Assembly (NCBI RefSeq): GCF_947503795.1
Contig: NZ_CANNEZ010000001.1
Location: 239,001-303,000, forward strand
Reading direction: 5' to 3'
Origin: an uncultured Jannaschia sp.
Lineage (GTDB): Bacteria; Pseudomonadota; Alphaproteobacteria; Rhodobacterales; Rhodobacteraceae
Length of the DNA stretch: 64,000 nt
A program made the translations under genes and the position numbers. This document shows, in pieces, positions 40,094 through 47,559 of the stretch. Every line of letters begins with the position of its first letter. Position 1 is the first letter of the stretch. The notes beneath the pieces are model-generated. The model was not told where the DNA came from and did not search any database. It saw only the letters and a list, made by a program, of their open reading frames with translations.

Positions 40094-41385
40094 GCCGCCG
40101 CGATTCCCATCGGGGTCCGCCGCGACATCGCCTGGACGACATCGAGCGCGCTGGCGATGCCGTCCTCGTGGAAGCCGTTCCGCATCCATGCGCCGCAGAA
40201 CCACGTGTTCGCGGTGCCGTTCAGGGCGCGCATGCCCTCGACCGCCTTCAGCATCGCGAGGTCGTAGACCGGGTGCCGGAAGGTGTTGTCGTCGTAGATA
40301 TCCTCGTCCCGGAACGTGCTCTGGGGGTTCAGCGTCAGGAAGAGCGGATCGCTCTCGTCGATATTCTGCAACCGGTTCATCCAGTAGGTCAGGCCCAGCC
40401 GGTCGTCGCCGCCGCGCTTGGCTTCGCTGTAGTTCCACGACGCCCAGACCTTGCGGCGCCGGGGCATGGCCGACGGATCGCGATGCAGGATGCCGCGATT
40501 GTCCTGGTAGCGGATGTCGCGCAGATGGGTCGTCTCGGCCTCGGACGCGTCCGAGAGAAGCGACAGCGCGACGTCCGAATGGGTCGCGAGCACCACGTCG
40601 TCGAACCGCTCCCATTCACCGCCCCGCACCCGGATCTCGACCCCGCCGGGGAGACGACGCAGACCCTCGACCGGCGCGCCGAGGCGGATGTCGACGCCCC
40701 GTGCGCGCATCCGCGCCTCGAGTCGGGATACATACTGGATCGATCCGCCATCGACCGTGTACCAGACATGCTGGCCGGTGTGGTGCAGAAGGTTATGGTT
40801 GCGAAAGAAGCGCAGCATCGCCGCGGCCGGAAAATCCATGACGTTCTGGCTGGGCGTCGACCAGATCGCGCCAGAGATGGGGCCGATATACCAGTCCCGG
40901 AATTCCTGCCCGAGGCCCATCCGGGTCAGGAACGCGCCCAGAGACAGATCCGGCGCGATGTCCATCTCGCCCGCCCGGGCGTTGAAGCGGAACACGTCGC
41001 GCACCATCCGCAGATAGGGCGGCGAGAAGGCGAGGCTGCGCTGCGCGAAGAGCGTGTCGAGCGTCTGGAGGCTGTATTCGATCCGTCCGCCTTCGATGGA
41101 TGCGGCAAAGGACATGTCGGATTCGGCGACCGGAACGCCCAGATCCTCGAACAGCTTGACGAGGTTGGGATAGTTCGGGCGGTTGTAGACTATGAAGCCG
41201 GTATCGACCGGCTGCTCGCCCGTGCGGCCCGCGAGGACCGTGCGGGCATGGCCGCCGAGACGCGGCGCGGACTCGATCAGGGTGACGGAATGGCCGGGGG
41301 CGAGCGCGTCGGCGGCCGCCATGCCGCTGATGCCCGCGCCGATCACGGCGATGCGGCGGGACGGGGAAGTCTGGATGTTCTGCAA
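40090..41385 (-). CDS. FAD-dependent oxidoreductase (flavin amine oxidase family)
   Basis: 431 residues. The N-terminal FAD-binding motif IAVIGAGISGMAAADAL (about 12-28) is followed by ESAPRLGGHARTV and DTGFIVYNRPNYPNLVKLFEDLGV. At the C-terminus, TWFCGAWMRNGFHEDGIASAL completes the FAD site. It is the first gene of the five-gene operon with DUF1365, MFS, DUF3833 and SDR. Members next to DUF1365 are linked in the literature with fatty-acid modification (cyclopropane or furan fatty acids) and oxidative stress. Here the reaction is inferred only. Its upstream region is shared with lysE-like. Confidence 0.88.
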   Translation of the reverse strand: MQNIQTSPSRRIAVIGAGISGMAAADALAPGHSVTLIESAPRLGGHARTVLAGRTGEQPVDTGFIVYNRPNYPNLVKLFEDLGVPVAESDMSFAASIEGGRIEYSLQTLDTLFAQRSLAFSPPYLRMVRDVFRFNARAGEMDIAPDLSLGAFLTRMGLGQEFRDWYIGPISGAIWSTPSQNVMDFPAAAMLRFFRNHNLLHHTGQHVWYTVDGGSIQYVSRLEARMRARGVDIRLGAPVEGLRRLPGGVEIRVRGGEWERFDDVVLATHSDVALSLLSDASEAETTHLRDIRYQDNRGILHRDPSAMPRRRKVWASWNYSEAKRGGDDRLGLTYWMNRLQNIDESDPLFLTLNPQSTFRDEDIYDDNTFRHPVYDLAMLKAVEGMRALNGTANTWFCGAWMRNGFHEDGIASALDVVQAMSRRTPMGIAAA

Positions 41386-41568
41386 GGGAAGGGGTGGTCC
41401 GATCGGCGGTTGGTGGCGTTGCCACTAGAAATGGGGCGTCGCGGCCACGATCAAGATGCGCATATCCGCGCAGGTCCGAACGTTTCGAGATGCCTAGCCG
41501 GTTCGGGACGCCGCGCCTAGGGTGGCGGGCCGTAAACGTCCGCACTGTTGCAAACGCCGGAGTCGTCC
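41386..41568 (+). other. Divergent intergenic region (FAD operon / LysE)
   Basis: 183 bases serving both directions. On the minus strand a TGATCG (41453-41448) resembles the -35 element TGATCC of ECF sigma-E/ChrR promoters, but the expected -10 is not convincing (TCTAG after 18 bases). No terminator or RNA gene is seen. Confidence 0.3.
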
Positions 41569-42171
41569 TTGCCTATTACCGACTGGATCGTGTTCGCGGC
41601 CTTCTGGGCGGTCTTCGTGACCTCGCCGGGACCGAACGCGGCCAATTGCATCCTGACGGCGTGGTATGCCGGGTTTCGGTCGTCGCTCTGGTGCGTGGCA
41701 GGCATCCTGACGCAGGCGACGCTGTTCCTCGGGCTGGCGGCGACGGGAGTGACGGCCCTCCTGCTGGCGGCGCCGGGAGCGTTCGACGCGATCCGGCTGA
41801 TCGGAGCGGCGATCCTCGTGGCGCTTGGCATCCGGGCCTGGATCCGGGCCGGGGACGCGCCCGCCGCCGAGCCGCCCCCGGCCCATGGCATCTACCTGCG
41901 GGCGCTGGCCATCGCCACGTTCAACGCCAAGTCGCTGGCGGGCTACCTCGCGGCGTTCACGCAATTCGTCTCGCCCGACATAGCCATCGCGGCGCAGATG
42001 GGGGTGATCGTGCCCACCGCCCTGACACTCACCACCCTCAGTTACACGGGCTGGTGCGGCCTCGGCGCGTGGCTCGGGCAGCGGGCGATGGGCGTGATGG
42101 CGAGCCTCTGGCTCCGGCGGTCGCTGGCGCTGTGCTTCGTGGCCTATGGCGTGGCGCTGGCTATCCTCTAG
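41569..42171 (+). CDS. LysE/RhtB family amino-acid exporter
   Basis: 200 residues with about six membrane helices. LysE signature: WAVFVTSPGPNAANCILTAWYAGFRSSLW near residues 14-42, and a C-terminal LWLRRSLALCFVAYGVALAIL. It exports an amino acid or derivative; the substrate is unknown. No ATG fits. TTG at 41569 is chosen because GGAG (41559-41562) lies six bases upstream; a TTG at 41548 is possible but lacks such a site. It faces the CreA gene, whose stop is seven bases away. Confidence 0.85.
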   Translation: MPITDWIVFAAFWAVFVTSPGPNAANCILTAWYAGFRSSLWCVAGILTQATLFLGLAATGVTALLLAAPGAFDAIRLIGAAILVALGIRAWIRAGDAPAAEPPPAHGIYLRALAIATFNAKSLAGYLAAFTQFVSPDIAIAAQMGVIVPTALTLTTLSYTGWCGLGAWLGQRAMGVMASLWLRRSLALCFVAYGVALAIL

Positions 42172-42178
42172 GCGGGCG

Positions 42179-42646
42179 TCAGTCCGTCGCGAGCGTCGCG
42201 CCGTAGAGCGGCACGGTCGAGATCGACATCTTCGCCGAGCCCTCGGTCAGTTCCTGCGCGTGGACGAGGTAGATCAGCGTCTGATTCGCCTCGTCGAAGA
42301 TACGCTTGATCCGCAGCGACTTGAGGATAATCGACCGGCTCTCGCGGAAGACCTGTTCGCCATCCTCGGACATGTCGATGTCGCCGACCCGGATCGGCCC
42401 GGTCTGGCGGCAGGCGATCGAGGCATTGGACGGGTCCTCGAACCACGCCCCCTGGCTCAGCCGGTCGATCAGCGACCTGTCGAAATAGGCGATATGGCAG
42501 GTGATGCCCTCGACCTTCGGGTCGGCGATGGCTTCGATGATGATGTCGTTGCCGACCCAGTCGACCCCGACTTCGCCCACCTGTTCGGCATGGGCGGCGG
42601 GCGCGAGAAGGAGGGCGGCGGCGAGAATGTTCGATTTCATTCGCAT
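42179..42646 (-). CDS. creA: CreA family exported protein
   Basis: 155 residues with signal peptide (RMKSNILAAALLLAPAAHA). The mature protein shows VGNDIIIEAIADPKVEGITCHIAYFDRS, with IACRQTGPI supplying a second Cys, and the end TEGSAKMSISTVPLYG, all typical of CreA. The family is periplasmic and its function is unknown. The ATG at 42640 is an alternative start (MKSN). It is divergent to the dienelactone hydrolase gene, with 87 bases between. Confidence 0.88.
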   Translation of the reverse strand: MRMKSNILAAALLLAPAAHAEQVGEVGVDWVGNDIIIEAIADPKVEGITCHIAYFDRSLIDRLSQGAWFEDPSNASIACRQTGPIRVGDIDMSEDGEQVFRESRSIILKSLRIKRIFDEANQTLIYLVHAQELTEGSAKMSISTVPLYGATLATD

Positions 42647-42733
42647 GAAACGCGGCGCGCGGGCGCGGGTTCCGTGTGCGGTGCCGCAAACCGTGCTACC
42701 TTCCCCTCGGTCATCTGGGACGGGAGACACGCC

Positions 42734-43627
42734 ATGACACGCATGACAGCCAAGGATTTCGATCAGGAATTGCTCGACCTCTACGACTTCTATGCCCACG
42801 GGAAGATCTCCAAGCGCGAGTTCCTCGACCGCGCGGGCAAATGGGCCGTCGGCGGCCTGACGGCGGCGGCGATCCTGACGACGCTCTCGCCGAACTACGC
42901 GCTTGCGCAGCAGGTGGCCGAGGACGATGCCGACATCACGGGCGAGGACATCACCTATGCCAGCCCGAACGGACATGGCGACGTGAGCGCCTATCTCGTG
43001 CGCCCCGCCGAGACCGACCCCGAGCGCCCGCCCGCAGCGATCCTCGTGGTACACGAGAACCGGGGCCTCAATCCCTATATCCGCGACGTGGCACGGCGCG
43101 TGGCCAAGGCGGGCTTCATCGCGCTGGCGCCCGACGGGCTGACCTCGATGGGGGGCTATCCCGGCAACGACGACGAAGGCCGCGAGCTGCAGCGCCAGGT
43201 CGACGGGGAGAAGCTGATGAACGATTTCTTCGCGGGCTACGAATATCTCGTTGCCCTCGAAGGGACGAACGGCAAGGTCGGCGCGACGGGCTTCTGCTAC
43301 GGCGGCGGCGTCGTGAACGCGCTGGCGGTGGCCTACCCGGAGCTCGACGCGGGCGTGCCCTTCTACGGGCGGCAGGCCGCCGCGGCGGACGTGCCGAAGA
43401 TCGAGACGCCGCTTCTGTTCCAGTACGCCGCGCTCGACAGCCGCATCAACGCCGGCTGGCCCGAGATGCAGAAGGCGCTGGAGGCGAACGACAAGATCTA
43501 CGAGGCGCTGATCTGGCCCGACGTGAACCACGGGTTCCACAACGATACGACCCCGCGCTACTATGCCGAGGCGGCCGAGGCCGCGTGGGAGAAGACGGTC
43601 GCGTGGTTCAGGGTCTATCTCGCCTGA
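42734..43627 (+). CDS. Dienelactone hydrolase family protein (YghX-like), exported
   Basis: 297 residues. After an N-terminal helix (FDQELLDLYDFYAHGKISKREFL), a hydrophobic signal-like segment (KWAVGGLTAAAILTTLSPNYALAQ) resembles a Tat-type leader but has KR rather than twin Arg. The hydrolase domain has VVHENRGLNPYIRDVARR, the nucleophile GFCYGGG (Cys188), ALDSRIN (Asp) and NHGFHND (His). This Cys-Asp-His triad is that of dienelactone hydrolases. The natural substrate of this exported subgroup is unknown. Confidence 0.88.
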   Translation: MTRMTAKDFDQELLDLYDFYAHGKISKREFLDRAGKWAVGGLTAAAILTTLSPNYALAQQVAEDDADITGEDITYASPNGHGDVSAYLVRPAETDPERPPAAILVVHENRGLNPYIRDVARRVAKAGFIALAPDGLTSMGGYPGNDDEGRELQRQVDGEKLMNDFFAGYEYLVALEGTNGKVGATGFCYGGGVVNALAVAYPELDAGVPFYGRQAAAADVPKIETPLLFQYAALDSRINAGWPEMQKALEANDKIYEALIWPDVNHGFHNDTTPRYYAEAAEAAWEKTVAWFRVYLA

Positions 43628-43655
43628 CCCCCGCGGCCCGCCACGGGAGGTCGTC

Positions 43656-43850
43656 ATGCTGGAGCTCGCCGCCTCGATCCACCCGCTGGGCTGGCTGGCC
43701 CTGATCGCCGTGCTGGTGGCGCTGGTTTCCCTGCCGCAGGCGCTGCGCGAGATGTGGCGGCGCCCCTGGAAGGATGACGCGCGCGGACGTTCGGCGAAGA
43801 CCGATACTCATGGCGGCCCTCCCATCGCGCCGGACCGCGACCGGACATGA
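43656..43850 (+). CDS. Small membrane protein, 64 residues
   Basis: Starts after a strong Shine-Dalgarno (gggagg, 43645-43650). One membrane helix (about residues 10-30) is followed by a basic/hydrophilic tail (REMWRRPWKDDARGR). It overlaps the next small gene (ATGA). No family recognised; probably an inner-membrane protein with C-terminus inside. The pair lies between the hydrolase and pseudouridine synthase genes. Confidence 0.6.
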   Translation: MLELAASIHPLGWLALIAVLVALVSLPQALREMWRRPWKDDARGRSAKTDTHGGPPIAPDRDRT

Positions 43851-44047
43851 GCAAATACGGCCCGACGCGTCGCGAGACGTGGATCTATCTGATCGTCTCG
43901 CTGGCCGGGTTGGCCCTGATGGCCGGGGCGGTCGCGTTCCGGGGCGTGGGCGGCATCGCGGCGATCGAGGTGGTCGGGATGTCGGTGCTGTTCTTCGGCG
44001 GCACCGCGATCTGGGCGGGCTTGCGCCTTTGGCGGGGGCGCGGGTAG
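43847..44047 (+). CDS. Small two-helix membrane protein, 66 residues
   Basis: Basic start (SKYGPTRRETW), then two hydrophobic helices (about 12-32 and 36-58) and a short basic tail. The start overlaps the previous stop and the stop is 11 bases before the pseudouridine synthase start. Family not recognised. Coupling with the 64-residue protein suggests that the two form a pair. Confidence 0.62.
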   Translation: MSKYGPTRRETWIYLIVSLAGLALMAGAVAFRGVGGIAAIEVVGMSVLFFGGTAIWAGLRLWRGRG

Positions 44048-44058
44048 GGCTGCCGCCC

Positions 44059-44721
44059 ATGACCGACGCACCCGGCCCTTCCACCCCCTACGATCCGCCC
44101 GAAGGGCCGATCCCCGTGATCCACGAGGACGCGCATCTTCTGGTGGTCGATAAGCCCGCGGGCCTCCTGTCCGTGCCGGGGCGGGGCGAACACCTTTCCG
44201 ATTGCCTGCTGACGCGGCTGGCCGAGACCCACCCCGAGGTGTTGCTCTGTCACCGGCTCGACCGGGATACGTCGGGCATCATGGTCTTCGCGCTGACAAA
44301 GCTGGCGCAGCGCAAGATGGGTCGGCTGTTCGAGACCAAGCGCGTCAAGAAGCGCTATATCGCGCGCGTCGCGGGCGCGGTGGCCGAGGCGAAGGGCACG
44401 ATCGACCTGCCGCTGATCGTGGACTGGCCGAACCGGCCGCTGCAGCATGTGAACCACGAGACCGGCAAGCCTTCGGTCACCGATTGGGAGCGGGTCGCGG
44501 TCGAGGACGGCACCACGCGGATGAAGCTGATGCCGCGCACGGGGCGGAGCCATCAGCTTCGGGTGCACATGCGCGAGCTGGGACATCCGATCCTGGGCGA
44601 TCCGTTCTATTCCGACGATTCCGAGGCGTGGCCGCGCATGATGCTCCATGCCGAGGGGCTGAAGTTCGAACATCCGGTCGAAGGCAGCATGTTGCGGCTT
44701 GAGGCGCCCTGTCCGTTCTGA
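44059..44721 (+). CDS. RluA family pseudouridine synthase
   Basis: 220 residues without an S4 domain, the RluA rather than RluC/D layout. Catalytic motif HRLDRDTSGIMVFAL with the essential Asp near residue 71, then RVKKRYIARVAG, PRTGRSHQLRVHM and GHPILGDPFY. It converts uridine to pseudouridine in RNA, likely 23S rRNA position 746 and/or tRNA position 32 as for RluA; the target is inferred from architecture. The ATG is the first after the small membrane genes. Confidence 0.9.
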   Translation: MTDAPGPSTPYDPPEGPIPVIHEDAHLLVVDKPAGLLSVPGRGEHLSDCLLTRLAETHPEVLLCHRLDRDTSGIMVFALTKLAQRKMGRLFETKRVKKRYIARVAGAVAEAKGTIDLPLIVDWPNRPLQHVNHETGKPSVTDWERVAVEDGTTRMKLMPRTGRSHQLRVHMRELGHPILGDPFYSDDSEAWPRMMLHAEGLKFEHPVEGSMLRLEAPCPF

Positions 44722-44790
44722 TCCGCGCACGAAGGGATACCGTTCCGACCGGCAAGGCGGGGGCGAACCGCTGTCCCGATCCGGTGCGAG

Positions 44791-44808
44791 ACCCGTTTCA
44801 ACACGGGT
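44791..44808 (+). promoter_or_regulatory. Inverted repeat upstream of peroxiredoxin gene
   Basis: acccgt-N6-acgggt, perfect 6-base arms, 50-67 bases before the peroxiredoxin ATG. It could be an operator or a leader hairpin. No further evidence. Confidence 0.3.
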
Positions 44809-44857
44809 GAAGGGTGACTACATGGCACACGACGCAACCGAGCGAGGAGACGAGACC

Positions 44858-45514
44858 ATGGGACTTCGCATCAACCAGACCGTTCCAGATTTCGAGGCCG
44901 AGACCAGCGAGGGACCGATCCGGTTCCATGACTGGATCGGTGACAGCTGGGCCATCCTCTTCAGCCATCCGAAGGACTTCACGCCGGTCTGCACGACCGA
45001 GTTCGGCGCCGTGGCCCAACTCGCCGACGAGTGGGAGAAGCGCGGCGTCAAGGTGATCGGCATCTCGGTCGACGACGCGGAAAGCCACCGCAAGTGGAAG
45101 TCCGACATCCAGACCTTCGGAAAGGCCGAGCCGACCTTCCCGATCATCGCCGACACGTCGCTCGACGTCTCGAAGGCCTATGACATGCTGCCCGCCGACG
45201 CCTACCTGCCCGACGGACGCACGCCGAACGACACCGCGACGGTGCGGTCGGTCTACGTCATCGGACCGGACAAGCAGCTTAAGCTCTCGATGACCTACCC
45301 GATGAATGTGGGCCGCAACTTCGCCGAGATCCTCCGCGCGGTCGACGCGCTCCAGACGGCGGCCAAGTACGGCGTGGCCACGCCGGCCAACTGGGACCAC
45401 GGCAAAGACGTGGTGATCCCGGCGGCGGTGTCCAATGAGGATGCAAAGGCCAAGTTCGGCGACTTCACGACGCATTTCCCGTATCTGCGGATGACGAAGG
45501 ACCCCTCCGCCTGA
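44858..45514 (+). CDS. 1-Cys peroxiredoxin (Prx6/AhpC-TSA family)
   Basis: 218 residues, the standard Prx6 length. The peroxidatic site HPKDFTPVCTTEFG places Cys45. No resolving cysteine is present near the C-terminus, so an external thiol must reduce it. ATG 44858 is preferred over 44822 because GAGGAG (44844-44849) lies eight bases upstream and the protein then begins at GLRINQTVPDFEAET as in relatives. It detoxifies hydrogen and organic peroxides in the cytoplasm. Confidence 0.92.
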   Translation: MGLRINQTVPDFEAETSEGPIRFHDWIGDSWAILFSHPKDFTPVCTTEFGAVAQLADEWEKRGVKVIGISVDDAESHRKWKSDIQTFGKAEPTFPIIADTSLDVSKAYDMLPADAYLPDGRTPNDTATVRSVYVIGPDKQLKLSMTYPMNVGRNFAEILRAVDALQTAAKYGVATPANWDHGKDVVIPAAVSNEDAKAKFGDFTTHFPYLRMTKDPSA

Positions 45515-46194
45515 CCGGCGGGGCGGGGGACGGGCGCCGGGTCTCTCCGTACCTGGCGCCCGGTTTCTACGAGGACGCGCTGGCGGCCGGGCGGCTCCGC
45601 TTGATCGTCGGCGGGCGCTGGGACGAGACCGGACGCGCGCAGATGGCGCTCCTCCAGTCCGAGGGGCTGGCGCCGCATCATCGCCTTCTGGACATCGGCG
45701 CGGGGGCGATGCGGCTCGGGTGTCGCGCGGTGCCGTTTCTCGACGCGGGGAACTACTGGGCCACGGACGCGTCGCGCGCGCTGATGCTGCGCGGTCGCAG
45801 CGAGGAGCTGGCGGAGCCGTCGCGCCTGCCCAAACACCATTTGATCGCAGATGACGGCTTTCGTTATCGCGGCATCCCGACCGGGATCGACTACGCCATT
45901 GCCTTCGCGGTTTTCACCCACCTGCCGGCGGATCGCCTCGGCGGTGCGTTGAATCGCGCGCGCATCGCCTTCCCTAGGCTGCAGGCCTTCCTCTTCACGG
46001 TGTTTCTTGGGCCGGAGGGCGAGGGCTCGGTCCGGCAGGCGGATGGCGTCGTGACCCATCCCGACCGCCCGCCTTGGCATATCTCCGAGGATGCCGTCCG
46101 GCGGATGGTCGAGGAGGCGAGCTTCGACCTTCGTCGCCGCGACGACGTGCTGCCGCGCGGGCAGGTCTGTTTCGTCGCGCGCCCGTCCCGCTGA
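45511..46194 (+). CDS. SAM-dependent methyltransferase, non-canonical start
   Basis: Class I methyltransferase with motif I LLDIGAGAMRLGCRAVPFL, then YWATDASRALM and AIAFAVFTHLPADRLGGAL. Conserved-looking coding (SPYLAPGFYEDALAAGRLR) lies upstream of the first TTG in frame (45601), but no ATG, GTG or TTG occurs between the in-frame TGA at 45436 and 45601. I place the start at CTG 45511: it overlaps the peroxiredoxin stop (CTGA) and GAAGGA lies nine bases upstream. A start at 45601 would cut into the fold. Substrate unknown. A 3' hairpin belongs to the opposite-strand rpmJ. Confidence 0.75.
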   Translation: MTGGAGDGRRVSPYLAPGFYEDALAAGRLRLIVGGRWDETGRAQMALLQSEGLAPHHRLLDIGAGAMRLGCRAVPFLDAGNYWATDASRALMLRGRSEELAEPSRLPKHHLIADDGFRYRGIPTGIDYAIAFAVFTHLPADRLGGALNRARIAFPRLQAFLFTVFLGPEGEGSVRQADGVVTHPDRPPWHISEDAVRRMVEEASFDLRRRDDVLPRGQVCFVARPSR

Positions 46195-46199
46195 GCACG

Positions 46200-46228
46200 A
46201 AAAAGGCCGCCCCCGAAGGAGCGGCCCC
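46200..46228 (-). terminator. Rho-independent terminator of rpmJ
   Basis: On the minus strand: ggccgctcc-ttcg-ggggcggcc followed by TTTTTC, 25 bases after the rpmJ stop. It lies between the convergent methyltransferase and rpmJ genes. Confidence 0.8.
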
Positions 46229-46250
46229 GATCGTCACGCGGTCGTCACGT

Positions 46251-46376
46251 TCAGCCCTGGCGGGCCTTGAAGCGGCGCTGCGTCTTGTTGATCACGTAGA
46301 CCCGGCCCTTGCGACGCACCACGCGGCAGTCGCGGTGGCGGTTCTTCAGCGACCGGAGGGAATTGCGAACCTTCAT
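46251..46376 (-). CDS. rpmJ: Ribosomal protein L36 (zinc-free form)
   Basis: 41 residues: starts [19 protein letters not shown] and continues [20 protein letters not shown]. The basic [10 protein letters not shown] core is diagnostic of bL36. Only one Cys is present, so the zinc-binding CCCH set is lost, as in the longer 41-residue (YkgO-like) form usual in alphaproteobacteria. A terminator follows. AGGAGAGCAGCC upstream of the ATG is a good Shine-Dalgarno sequence. Confidence 0.95.
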   Translation of the reverse strand: MKVRNSLRSLKNRHRDCRVVRRKGRVYVINKTQRRFKARQG

Positions 46377-46477
46377 GGCTGCTCTCCTATGCCTGCGGGG
46401 CGTGCGCCCCGGGTTTCAATTCGTGCCCCCGTCGGGGGCGGTGAGATCCCGCCGTCTTCCGTGGGGAAGATGCGGGG

Positions 46478-46552
46478 TGGTGGGCGATACTGGGATCGAA
46501 CCAGTGACCCCTTCGATGTCAACGAAGTGCTCTACCGCTGAGCTAATCACCC
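46478..46552 (-). tRNA. tRNA-Val (anticodon GAC)
   Basis: The minus strand reads GGGTGATTAGCTCAGCGG... to ...GTATCGCCCACCA. The acceptor stem GGGTGAT/ATCGCCC has one G-U pair. The anticodon arm CTTCG-TTGACAT-CGAAG gives GAC, decoding valine codon GUC. The T-arm GGTTCGATCC is intact and CCA is encoded (46478-46480). A promoter with ideal spacing lies upstream at 46606-46634. Confidence 0.96.
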
Positions 46553-46605
46553 CCGATCCGCCGAAATTACGGGAACTCCCGACAGCCCGGCGCATTGGTG
46601 CGGCG

Positions 46606-46634
46606 GGGATAGTGTCTTTCACGAGGGCGTGCAA
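46606..46634 (-). promoter_or_regulatory. Sigma-70 promoter of tRNA-Val
   Basis: On the minus strand: TTGCAC (46634-46629), 17 bases, TATCCC (46611-46606), giving a leader of about 47 bases before the tRNA. Confidence 0.6.
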
Positions 46635-46695
46635 GGGGGCTTTCTGCCGTATCGCGAACGCCCTAGGTTATCGTGCGAGGAGCCTCGATCCACCC

Positions 46696-47556
46696 ATGCC
46701 GCGCCAGTCCTTCCGCCTGTTTCGACCCGATGCGATCGGATCGCCTGTCGTCGTGGCCAGCCCCCATTCGGGCCGCAACTACGACTGGGATTTCATGTCC
46801 GCCACCGTGCTCGACGGCGACCGAATCCGATCGTCCGAGGACGCCTTCGTCGACCTCCTTCTCGAGGACACGCCGTCGCTGGGGATGCCGCTTCTGGTGG
46901 CCGAGATGCCGCGCGCGTTTCTCGACCTCAACCGCGCCACCGAGGAGCTGGATCCGGCGGTCGTGCGCGACGTGCCGCGCGGATCGGTCGCCAACCCGCG
47001 GATCACCTCGGGGCTGGGCGTCATTCCCCGCGTCGTCGCACAGGGCCGCGCGATCTATGACGGCAAGATCAGCCGCTCCGAGGCGCGCGACCGCATCGAG
47101 CAGTTCTGGCATCCCTACCACGCGCAGCTCGCCGCATTGATGGACGAGGCGCAGGCGCGGTTCGGCGAAGCCGTCCTCGTTGACTGCCATTCGATGCCGC
47201 ACGAAGCGATCGAGGCCTCGGCGCCGGCGGGTCGCACGCCCGAGATCGTGCTGGGCGACCGCTTCGGGGCCGGCGCGCGACCGGAGCTGGTGGACGCGCT
47301 CGAATCGATCTTTTCAGACCAGGGCTTCCGCGTCGCGCGCAACGCGCCCTTCGCGGGCGCCTATGTCGTCCAGAACTACGGCAAGCCCGCCCGCGGCCGC
47401 CACGCCATCCAGATCGAGATCGATCGCGCGCTCTACATGGACGAGGCCGCGATGCGTCCGACCGCCGGGTTCGACGACCTCAAGCGCGCGCTGACGGACA
47501 CGTTCGCCCGCTTTGCAGACGTGGCACGGGGGAAGGATCGCGTCGCCGCCGAGTAG
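46696..47556 (+). CDS. N-formylglutamate amidohydrolase family protein
   Basis: 286 residues. Metal-site pattern VVASPHSGRNYDWDFM near residues 20-35, EDAFVDLLLED, EMPRAFLDLNRATEELD, and LVDCHSMPHEAI near 160-171. These identify the FGase fold, which hydrolyses N-formyl-glutamate in histidine degradation or related N-acyl amino acids. The ATG at 46696 gives a normal length; the open frame upstream crosses the tRNA and is not coding. No other hut genes are present, so the physiological substrate is uncertain. Confidence 0.88.
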   Translation: MPRQSFRLFRPDAIGSPVVVASPHSGRNYDWDFMSATVLDGDRIRSSEDAFVDLLLEDTPSLGMPLLVAEMPRAFLDLNRATEELDPAVVRDVPRGSVANPRITSGLGVIPRVVAQGRAIYDGKISRSEARDRIEQFWHPYHAQLAALMDEAQARFGEAVLVDCHSMPHEAIEASAPAGRTPEIVLGDRFGAGARPELVDALESIFSDQGFRVARNAPFAGAYVVQNYGKPARGRHAIQIEIDRALYMDEAAMRPTAGFDDLKRALTDTFARFADVARGKDRVAAE

Positions 47557-47559
47557 CCG

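Noticed and set aside
41386-41460. Sigma-E/ChrR promoter before the FAD operon
   Set aside because: A -35-like TGATCG is present but the -10 element at the expected spacing (TCTAG) does not match. Kept only as a remark.
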